Below are positions 1 through 5,235 of a DNA stretch of 7,977 bases, one piece after another. Position 1 is the stretch's first letter; every line of letters begins with the position of its first letter. The translations under genes and the position numbers were made by a program. The stretch spans positions 1-7,977 of the forward strand of contig RFIM01000210.1 of the NCBI GenBank assembly GCA_003695215.1, given 5' to 3'. The stretch is from Chloroflexota bacterium (lineage in GTDB: Bacteria; Chloroflexota; Anaerolineae; Aggregatilineales; UBA2796). Below the pieces are notes generated by a model. It did no database searches. It was given only the letters and a program-made list of their open reading frames with translations, and was not told the DNA's origin.

Positions 1-225
1 GCGCACACATGGGATATCATGGGGCGCGGCATTGCCAGCCAGCTGATCACCGATATGCACACGCCCTGGGGCGAATCGGAAACCTGCACCAGCTGCGGCA
101 AGTGCGTCCAAGTTTGCCCAACAGGCGCGCTGTTTGTGAAAGGCAAATCGGTCGCCGAGATGACCAAGCGGCCCGACTTTTTGCCGTATCTAGCAATGAT
201 GCGCAGTCGAAAGCAAGACTCGTGA
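1..225 (+). CDS. hoxU: HoxU, diaphorase Fe-S subunit of bidirectional [NiFe] hydrogenase (3' end only)
   Basis: This is the C-terminal 74 residues of a reading frame that enters from the left edge and stops at TGA 223-225. Visible residues 29-39 form a C-x2-C-x2-C-x3-C motif (CTSCGKCVQVCP) followed by TGALF, a ferredoxin-type [4Fe-4S] site. It is preceded by AHTWD..GRG and PWGESETC, typical of the HoxU C-terminus. In the family, HoxU is an iron-sulfur protein related to the N-terminal part of NuoG that carries electrons between the HoxF flavin site and the hydrogenase module HoxYH in the cytoplasm. The N-terminal [2Fe-2S] and remaining cluster motifs lie outside the window. The product call also rests on hoxY and hoxH following directly, 14 bases downstream. 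An NADH dehydrogenase subunit would look similar, but the hoxYH context makes HoxU much more likely. Confidence 0.93.
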   Translation, partial: AHTWDIMGRGIASQLITDMHTPWGESETCTSCGKCVQVCPTGALFVKGKSVAEMTKRPDFLPYLAMMRSRKQDS

Positions 226-228
226 GTT

Positions 229-234
229 GAGGTG
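229..234 (+). promoter_or_regulatory. Ribosome binding site of hoxY
   Basis: GAGGTG lies five bases before the GTG at 240, in the short hoxU-hoxY gap. It supports GTG as the real hoxY start, since no ATG is available at a similar distance and the protein family begins just before the CSGCHMS motif. Confidence 0.7.
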
Positions 235-239
235 CTATT

Positions 240-773
240 GTGAGCAAGAAAAAGATTGCCACTATCTGGCTAGACGGCTGCTCAGGCTGCCATATGTCGT
301 TCTTGGATATGGATCATCGGCTGCTTGAGCTCGCTGACCTGATCGAGCTTGTCCACAGTCCTTTGGTCGATCACAAAGGCTTTCCGCCTGAAGTGGACGT
401 GACCTTAGTGGAAGGTGCGGTCAGCAGCGATGAGGACTACGAGAAGATCGTCAAGGTGCGCGCGCGGACGAAAATTCTAGTGGCGATGGGCGATTGTGCC
501 GTGAGCGCCAACGTGCCTGCTATGCGCAATCGCTTCGCGCCGCAGGCGCTCGGCGAGGCGATCTACCTGGCGCCGACTATGGCGCGCCCGCAGGTGCCGC
601 ACGATGCCGTGCCGAAGCTCCTGCCGCGCGTGCGCCCTGTCCACGAAGTGGTGAAAGTGGATGTTTTTGTGCCGGGCTGCCCGCCTTCTAACGATACGCT
701 TTTCTATGTGCTGAGCGAGCTGGTTCATGGGCGCATGCCCGATCTGAGCGATAAAACGCGCTTTGGCGCTTAG
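240..773 (+). CDS. hoxY: HoxY, small subunit of bidirectional NAD(P)-linked [NiFe] hydrogenase
   Basis: The product is a 177-residue protein starting at GTG, of normal HoxY length. It is the electron-transfer subunit that sits against HoxH and carries the proximal [4Fe-4S] cluster. The four expected cluster cysteines are visible: C14 and C17 in DGCSGCHMS, C86 in MGDCAVSANVPAMRN and C147 in VPGCPPS. The stretch LDMDHRLLELAD after the first motif, and the absence of a twin-arginine signal or the long C-terminal Fe-S domain of uptake hydrogenases, identify the short cytoplasmic group 3 small subunit, not a membrane-bound HupS/HyaA type. The gene follows hoxU after 14 bases. Its TAG stop lies within the strong ribosome binding site of hoxH, so the two subunits are probably translated in a coupled way. 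No key residue is missing. Methyl-viologen-reducing or F420-reducing small subunits are related alternatives, but the HoxU/HoxH neighbours argue against them. Confidence 0.95.
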   Translation: MSKKKIATIWLDGCSGCHMSFLDMDHRLLELADLIELVHSPLVDHKGFPPEVDVTLVEGAVSSDEDYEKIVKVRARTKILVAMGDCAVSANVPAMRNRFAPQALGEAIYLAPTMARPQVPHDAVPKLLPRVRPVHEVVKVDVFVPGCPPSNDTLFYVLSELVHGRMPDLSDKTRFGA

Positions 774-778
774 GAGGT
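772..778 (+). promoter_or_regulatory. Strong ribosome binding site of hoxH, overlapping the hoxY stop
   Basis: AGGAGGT is a near-perfect Shine-Dalgarno sequence and shares bases with the hoxY TAG stop at 771-773. It sits four bases before ATG 783 but overlaps an in-frame GTG at 777, so it decides for ATG 783 as the hoxH start. It is the strongest such site seen in the window, consistent with high expression of the catalytic subunit. Confidence 0.85.
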
Positions 779-782
779 GAGC

Positions 783-2198
783 ATGAGGCGAGAGATCAGC
801 ATCAATCCTGTGACGCGCATCGAAGGGCACGGCAAGATCACCATCTATTTGGCTGAAGATGGCAGCGTGGCAGATGCCAAATTCCACGTCACGCAGCTGC
901 GCGGCTTTGAAAAGTTCGCCGAAGGGCGGCCTTTCCACGAAATGCCATCACTGATGGCGCGTATTTGCGGCATTTGCCCTGTCAGCCATTTGATCGCCAG
1001 TGCCAAAGCCTGCGATGCGCTGCTGGGCGTGCGCATTCCGCCGACAGCGGCCGCGTTGCGCCGCGTCATGAATCTGGCCCAGCTGGCCCAGTCACATGCC
1101 CTGAGCTTCTTCTATCTTTCCGCGCCTGACCTGCTCTTGGGCATGGATAGCGATCCAAGCCAGCGCAACTTGTTCGGCATGCTGGCGGCAAATCCGCAGC
1201 TGGCGCGCGACGGCGTCACCTTGCGCCAAGTCGGCCAGCGGATCATTGAGCTGCTCGGCGGAAAGCGCATCCATCCGAGCTGGCTGGTGCCCGGCGGCGT
1301 GACCGAGCCGCTCAGCGCCGAGAAACGCGATCAAATCCTTGCTATGCTGCCCAACGCTATCGCCATCACGCAGCAAGCCATCCATTGGTTCAAGTCCATC
1401 TTGCCGCGCTTCAGCGAAGAGATCAAAGTCTTCGCCAACTTCCCGACTCTGCACATGGGCACGGTAGATCGGCGCGGCAACCTGGAGACCTATGACGGCT
1501 ACCTGCGCATTGTGGACGCTGATGGCAACATCGTTGAAGATCGGATGACGCCTGAAGACTATCTCGAGCTGATTGAGGAAGCCGCTGAGCCGCATAGCTT
1601 CCTGAAATCGCCTTATTACAAGCCGCGCGGCTACCTAGACGGCATGTTGCGCGTCGGGCCGCTCTCGCGCTTGTTGGTCGCCGATCAGATCAGCACGCCC
1701 TTGGCGAACGCTGAGCTGCAGGAATTCCGCCAAATCCCTGAGCGCCAAAGCTCGTTCTACTACCACCTGGCGCGCCTGATCGAAATCCTCTACGCTTGGG
1801 AAGAAATTCAGCGCGTCCTGAACACGCCCGATATCCTGAGCGAGCATGTGCGCGCCTACGCCGAGCCTAACGCCTTTGAAGGCATCGGCATCACCGAGGC
1901 GCCGCGCGGCACGCTGATGCATCACTACAAGATTGATAAAAACGGCTTGATCACCTACGTCAACCTGATCATCGCCACTGGCCATAACAACTTGGCAATG
2001 AACGCAGGCGTCAAGCAAGTTGCGCAGCGCTTTGTGCATGGCGAGCGCCTGACAGAAGGCATGCTGAATCGCGTCGAGGCAGTTATCCGCACTTTTGATC
2101 CTTGCCTGAGCTGCTCAACGCACGCCATTGGGCAGATGCCGTTGCACATTCAGCTGATCGGGCCGAACGGCGCTGTGCTGGATGAGATCGCTCGCTAG
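783..2198 (+). CDS. hoxH: HoxH, nickel-iron large (catalytic) subunit of bidirectional hydrogenase
   Basis: HoxH carries the [NiFe] site that interconverts H2 with protons and electrons, and pairs with HoxY in the cytoplasm. I start it at ATG 783 (471 residues) because the ribosome binding site overlaps the alternative GTG 777. Counting from ATG 783, the N-terminus has NPVTRIEGH with the conserved Glu, then ARICGICPVSH with nickel ligands C62 and C65. The C-terminus has DPCLSCSTH with C441 and C444. Conserved internal blocks include QSHALSFFYLSAPDLLLG, TEAPRGTLMHHY and ATGHNNLAMNAGV. After the final His of the DPCxxCxxH motif come 24 residues beginning AIGQMPL, the extension expected to be cut off by HoxW after nickel insertion. 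Length and motifs match the group 3d family and all four nickel-binding cysteines are present, so the protein should be active. The stop is TAG, and hoxW follows after 20 bases. Confidence 0.97.
   Translation: MRREISINPVTRIEGHGKITIYLAEDGSVADAKFHVTQLRGFEKFAEGRPFHEMPSLMARICGICPVSHLIASAKACDALLGVRIPPTAAALRRVMNLAQLAQSHALSFFYLSAPDLLLGMDSDPSQRNLFGMLAANPQLARDGVTLRQVGQRIIELLGGKRIHPSWLVPGGVTEPLSAEKRDQILAMLPNAIAITQQAIHWFKSILPRFSEEIKVFANFPTLHMGTVDRRGNLETYDGYLRIVDADGNIVEDRMTPEDYLELIEEAAEPHSFLKSPYYKPRGYLDGMLRVGPLSRLLVADQISTPLANAELQEFRQIPERQSSFYYHLARLIEILYAWEEIQRVLNTPDILSEHVRAYAEPNAFEGIGITEAPRGTLMHHYKIDKNGLITYVNLIIATGHNNLAMNAGVKQVAQRFVHGERLTEGMLNRVEAVIRTFDPCLSCSTHAIGQMPLHIQLIGPNGAVLDEIAR
1074..1091 (+). repeat. 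Perfect 9-base tandem repeat inside hoxH
   Basis: CTGGCCCAG occurs twice in direct succession and encodes Leu-Ala-Gln twice (LAQLAQ), just before the conserved QSHALSFF block. It stays in frame. It could be a small recent duplication or simple codon convergence. Confidence 0.6.
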
Positions 2199-2218
2199 CG
2201 CGGCACTTTAGAGCGCCT

Positions 2219-2671
2219 ATGCAGCTAGTGATCGGTATCGGCAACACGCTGCGCGGCGATGATGGCGTCGGAGTCGCTGTGGCACAAAGCCTGGCAGAGC
2301 AGCACAGCGCGCCCGACCTACAAGTGATCGCTTGTCAGCAGCTGACGCCTGAGTTGGCCGCGCTGATCAGCCAAGCTGAGCAGGTCATCTTCGTGGATGC
2401 GAGCCTGAATCTGCCCGTCGGCAAGGTGCAGGTGCAGCCGCTCGATGCGGCTGCTGAGCAAGCGTGCTCGGCGCACCACACAGCGCCGTCGGCGCTGCTA
2501 GGACTCGCGAAAGCGCTGTATGGCGCGCAGCCGCGTAGCGCGCTGGTCGCCATTGGCGCGCAGGCATTTGGCTTCAGCGAGCAGCTCTCAGCGCCTGTGG
2601 CACAAGCGCTGCCACAGGCACTCCATCTCGTCATGGGCTTGCTGAGCGAGCATAGTGACGAGGTACCTTGA
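2219..2671 (+). CDS. hoxW: HoxW, hydrogenase maturation endopeptidase (HybD/HycI family)
   Basis: This 150-residue protein belongs to the nickel-dependent proteases that remove the C-terminal extension of the large hydrogenase subunit once nickel is in place. The N-terminal GIGNTLRGDDGVG motif holds D15 at the position of the first metal-sensing acidic residue (E16 of E. coli HybD). D60 in VIFVDAS matches the second, and H86/H87 in HHTAPSALLGLA match the family histidine. Length is typical. It starts at the ATG just before the glycine-rich motif, as family members do. Only a weak GAG at 2211-2213 precedes it, so translation may be low, which suits a maturation enzyme. It lies directly after hoxH, its presumed substrate, which is why I assign HoxW and not another HybD-type protease. 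The TGA stop overlaps the TTG start of hypF. The C-terminal third carries a strong hairpin-forming sequence. Confidence 0.92.
   Translation: MQLVIGIGNTLRGDDGVGVAVAQSLAEQHSAPDLQVIACQQLTPELAALISQAEQVIFVDASLNLPVGKVQVQPLDAAAEQACSAHHTAPSALLGLAKALYGAQPRSALVAIGAQAFGFSEQLSAPVAQALPQALHLVMGLLSEHSDEVP
2593..2619 (+). repeat. Inverted repeat (10-bp perfect stem) near the 3' end of hoxW
   Basis: GCCTGTGGCA at 2593-2602 pairs perfectly with TGCCACAGGC at 2610-2619, leaving a 7-base loop. It lies inside hoxW, about 50 bases before the hypF start. No T-run follows, so it is not a standard intrinsic terminator. It might affect transcript stability or ribosome movement ahead of the hoxW-hypF junction; that role is inference. 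Confidence 0.65.
2660..2664 (+). promoter_or_regulatory. Probable ribosome binding site of hypF
   Basis: GAGGT lies three bases before TTG 2668, inside the last codons of hoxW. The spacing is short, but together with the TTGA stop/start overlap it supports the TTG start and suggests translation coupled to hoxW. Confidence 0.55.
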
Positions 2672-4989
2672 CAAGGCAACGCTTGCGCCTGACGCTGAGC
2701 GGTGTTGTGCAGGGCGTCGGCTTTCGTCCGTTCATCTATCGCTTGGCGCGTTCATTGGCGCTCGGCGGCTGGATCGTCAATGCGCCGCACGGCGTGATCG
2801 TCGAGATTGAAGGCGCGCCTGAAGCGCTTCAAGCCTTCTTGGCGCGCCTGCCAGACGAAAAACCTGCGCACGCGCTGATCACAGCCCTCGATCAGCGCGA
2901 AATTCCGCCCTGCGGCGAGCTGACCTTCGAGATTCGGCATAGCCAGCTAGAAGGCGAGAAGACAGCGTTGATCCTGCCCGATCTAGCTACATGCGCCGAT
3001 TGCCTGCGCGAGCTGTTCGATCCCTCCGATCGACGCTATCGCTATCCGTTCATCAACTGCACCCATTGTGGCCCGCGCTATAGCGTCATCCTCAGCCTGC
3101 CCTACGACCGCCCGAATACGACCATGCGCGCCTTTGCTTTATGCCCTGCCTGCCGCGCTGAGTATGACGATCCGCTCGATCGGCGCTTCCACGCGCAACC
3201 GACCGCTTGCCCGCACTGCGGCCCACAGCTTGCGGCGTGGTCGGCGCGCGGCAAGGTGCTAGCAGAGCGCGAAGAAGCGCTTCAGCTGGCCGAAAAGGCC
3301 TTGCGCGACGGCCAGATCGTGGCGCTGAAAGGCTTAGGCGGCTTCCAGCTGCTGTGCGATGCGCGCAACGCTGAGTCTGTGCGCGCTTTGCGCCTGCGCA
3401 AGCAGCGCCCTGAGAAGCCCTTTGCGGTCATGTTGCCCGATCTAGAGACAGCGCAGCAGCTATGCTTTGTAGATGAGCAGGAAGCGGCGCTGTTGACCTC
3501 AGCTGCAGCGCCGATTGTGCTGCTCAAGCGGCGCACAACTGAGCTAGCCGAAACCGTTGCACCACACAATCCGTATCTCGGCGTGATGCTGCCCTATACG
3601 CCGCTACATCATCTGCTCATGCGCGATCTCGGTTTCCCAATCGTAGCGACCAGCGGCAATCTGAGCGGCGAGCCAATCTGCATCGATGAATTTGAAGCCT
3701 TGGCGCGGCTCGGCAGGATCGCCGATATATTCCTGGTACACAATCGTCCTATCGCACGCGCCGTGGACGATTCAGTCGCCTGTATCGCACTTGGCAAGCC
3801 GCTGCTCCTGCGGCGAGCGCGCGGCTATGCGCCCTTGCCCGTGCCTGTGCCTTCAGGCACGTCGCTGCCGCCGTTGATCGCAGTTGGCGCGCACCAGAAA
3901 AACACACTCGCTATCGCTGAGGCGGAACGCCTGATCCTCAGCCAGCATATTGGCGATCTGGAGAACGCTGAGAGCGAACGCGCCTTCAGCCAGACCTTGC
4001 GCGATCTGGCGCACATGCACGCCGTACAGCCGCGCTTGATCGTCTGTGATGCGCATCCTGACTACCTCAGCACGCGCCATGCCGAGCAGCTCGCCATAGA
4101 GCAGGCTGTGCCGCTCTTGCGCGTCCAGCATCATCACGCGCATGCGCTCGCCTGTATGGCAGAAAACGCCATCAGGCCGCCGTTCCTGGCAGTTGTATGG
4201 GATGGCACAGGCTATGGCACAGATGGGACGATCTGGGGCGGCGAATTTTTGCAGGTAACGGCGCAGGCCTTCAAGCGGATCGGCACATGGCGTGCCTTCC
4301 CGCTGATCGGCGGCGAAGCGGCTGCCCGTGAGCCACGCCGCAGCGCGCTCGGCGCCCTTTGGCAGATGTACGGCTGCGCGCTGCCTGAATGGCTGAGCGA
4401 TCTGCCGACCTTGCGCGCCTTCAGCGCCGCTGAGCTGAGCATTCTGCGGCAGGCGCTGCAACGCGGCCTGAACGCACCATACACCAGCAGCGTCGGCAGG
4501 TTGTTCGATGCTGTGGCCAGCCTACTTGACCTGAATCAGCGCATGAGCTTTGAAGGTCAGGCGGCCATGCGCCTTGAGTTCGCGGCGCTAGAAGCAGCGC
4601 CTAATACTGATGAATCTTACCCTTTTGAAGTGACAACCATCACTACTGTGAACGGCGAGTCGGTGCGAATCATAGACTATGCACAGGTTTTTGAGGCAAT
4701 CATGCGCGAGTGGCGGCAAGGCGTCTCTGTGGCGGATATAGCGCGGCGTTTTCATCAAACGCTATGCGCGGTCATCCTGGCACAGGCGCGCGCCGCCGCG
4801 CTGGAGCGCGTAGCGCTCTGTGGCGGTTGCTTTCAGAACCGTCTGTTGTTGGCAGGCGCGGTCGCAGCTTTGAGGCGAGCAGACTTCGTGCCGTTTTGGT
4901 CGGCGCAAGTGCCGCCCAACGATGGCGGCATCGCCTATGGGCAAGCGATCGCAGCGCGCCGCGCGTTTGATCACAAGGAGCAGGCCTGA
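2668..4989 (+). CDS. hypF: HypF, carbamoyltransferase for cyanide ligand synthesis in [NiFe] hydrogenase maturation
   Basis: HypF uses carbamoyl phosphate and ATP to carbamoylate the C-terminal cysteine of HypE, which then yields the CN ligands of the active-site iron. The 773-residue length is full. Domains in order: acylphosphatase (about 5-92) with R20 in VVQGVGFRPF and N38; two zinc fingers with CxxC pairs C109/C112, C131/C134, C159/C162 and C181/C184; a YrdC-like domain (about 200-388) with KGLGGFQLLCDA, KQRPEKPFAVM and ATSGNLSGEPI; a Kae1-like domain (about 403-765) with VGAHQKNT, the metal-binding run QHHHAHA at 487-493, WDGTGYGTDG, and GGCFQNRLL and NDGGIAYGQ near the end. It starts at TTG, because the acylphosphatase fold begins a few residues later and the start overlaps the hoxW stop (TTGA). 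The next gene, hypC, begins at the base after its TGA. No catalytic residue is obviously missing. Confidence 0.97.
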   Translation: MTRQRLRLTLSGVVQGVGFRPFIYRLARSLALGGWIVNAPHGVIVEIEGAPEALQAFLARLPDEKPAHALITALDQREIPPCGELTFEIRHSQLEGEKTALILPDLATCADCLRELFDPSDRRYRYPFINCTHCGPRYSVILSLPYDRPNTTMRAFALCPACRAEYDDPLDRRFHAQPTACPHCGPQLAAWSARGKVLAEREEALQLAEKALRDGQIVALKGLGGFQLLCDARNAESVRALRLRKQRPEKPFAVMLPDLETAQQLCFVDEQEAALLTSAAAPIVLLKRRTTELAETVAPHNPYLGVMLPYTPLHHLLMRDLGFPIVATSGNLSGEPICIDEFEALARLGRIADIFLVHNRPIARAVDDSVACIALGKPLLLRRARGYAPLPVPVPSGTSLPPLIAVGAHQKNTLAIAEAERLILSQHIGDLENAESERAFSQTLRDLAHMHAVQPRLIVCDAHPDYLSTRHAEQLAIEQAVPLLRVQHHHAHALACMAENAIRPPFLAVVWDGTGYGTDGTIWGGEFLQVTAQAFKRIGTWRAFPLIGGEAAAREPRRSALGALWQMYGCALPEWLSDLPTLRAFSAAELSILRQALQRGLNAPYTSSVGRLFDAVASLLDLNQRMSFEGQAAMRLEFAALEAAPNTDESYPFEVTTITTVNGESVRIIDYAQVFEAIMREWRQGVSVADIARRFHQTLCAVILAQARAAALERVALCGGCFQNRLLLAGAVAALRRADFVPFWSAQVPPNDGGIAYGQAIAARRAFDHKEQA
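3840..3861 (+). repeat. Inverted repeat (8-bp stem) at the YrdC/Kae1 domain boundary of hypF
   Basis: CGTGCCTG at 3840-3847 pairs with CAGGCACG at 3854-3861 around a 6-base loop. It encodes part of the proline-rich linker PVPVPSGT between the YrdC-like and Kae1-like domains. No T-run follows. It may be incidental to the repetitive Pro-Val codons. Confidence 0.5.
4975..4980 (+). promoter_or_regulatory. Ribosome binding site of hypC
   Basis: AAGGAG sits nine bases before ATG 4990, within the last codons of hypF (His-Lys-Glu). It fixes the hypC start at the base directly after the hypF TGA. Confidence 0.75.
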
Positions 4990-5235
4990 ATGTGTCTGGC
5001 AGTCCCTGGACAATTGATCAGCATTAACGATGCCGATCCGCTCTTCCGCACAGGGCGCGTGAACTTCGGCGGCGTCGTCAAGGAAGTCAATCTCGCCTAC
5101 ACGCCTGAGGCGAAAGTCGGCGATTACGTGATCGTTCACGTCGGCTTTGCGCTCAGCGTAGTTGATCCCGAAGAAGCGGCGCGCGTTTTTGCCTACTTAA
5201 AGCAGTTAGACGAGCTAGGAGAGCTAGAAGAATGA
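4990..5235 (+). CDS. hypC: HypC, hydrogenase maturation chaperone
   Basis: This is a small 81-residue HypC/HupF-family protein. It begins MCLAVPGQ with the essential C2, which together with HypD holds the Fe(CN)2CO group; HypC then delivers that group to the large-subunit precursor. The conserved core FGGVVKEVNLAYTPEAKVGDY and VHVGFALSVVD is present, with H50 as the family histidine. The start is certain because C2 must follow the initiator Met. The end is a Leu/Glu-rich tail (LDELGELEE), partly encoded by a 9-base tandem duplication that also forms the ribosome binding site of the next gene. The gene abuts hypF upstream and overlaps the PFOR gene downstream by four bases (ATGA). Its partner HypD is not in the window. 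It most likely serves HoxH. Confidence 0.96.
   Translation: MCLAVPGQLISINDADPLFRTGRVNFGGVVKEVNLAYTPEAKVGDYVIVHVGFALSVVDPEEAARVFAYLKQLDELGELEE
5212..5229 (+). repeat. Imperfect 9-base tandem repeat at the end of hypC
   Basis: GAGCTAGGA is followed at once by GAGCTAGAA (eight of nine bases identical), encoding ELG-ELE of the HypC tail. The junction creates the AGGAGAG ribosome binding site for the following gene. Confidence 0.6.
5217..5223 (+). promoter_or_regulatory. Ribosome binding site of nifJ/PFOR
   Basis: AGGAGAG lies eight bases before ATG 5232, inside hypC. With the ATGA overlap it supports both this start and translational coupling of PFOR to hypC. Confidence 0.75.

Noticed and set aside
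9..230. Plus-strand frame overlapping the hoxU end
   Set aside because: The alternative frame carries the ferredoxin cysteine motif of HoxU; this one has no family features.
477..938. Minus-strand open frame of 153 codons across the hoxY-hoxH junction
   Set aside because: It overlaps two clearly conserved genes on the other strand, and its His/Arg-rich composition is typical of a shadow frame.
2593..2619. Intrinsic terminator after hoxH/hoxW
   Set aside because: The stem is strong, but no T-run follows and the hoxW frame continues through it into an overlapping hypF.
1306..4440. Frequent GCTGAG/CTCAGC hexamers suggesting a recombination or uptake motif
   Set aside because: They recur on both strands but fall mostly on common codon pairs (Ala-Glu, Leu-Ser), so codon preference explains them without a genome-wide count.
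3853..4461. Minus-strand open frame of 202 codons
   Set aside because: It lies wholly opposite the conserved Kae1-like domain of hypF, shows no recognisable motif, and is explained by the codon bias of GC-rich coding DNA.
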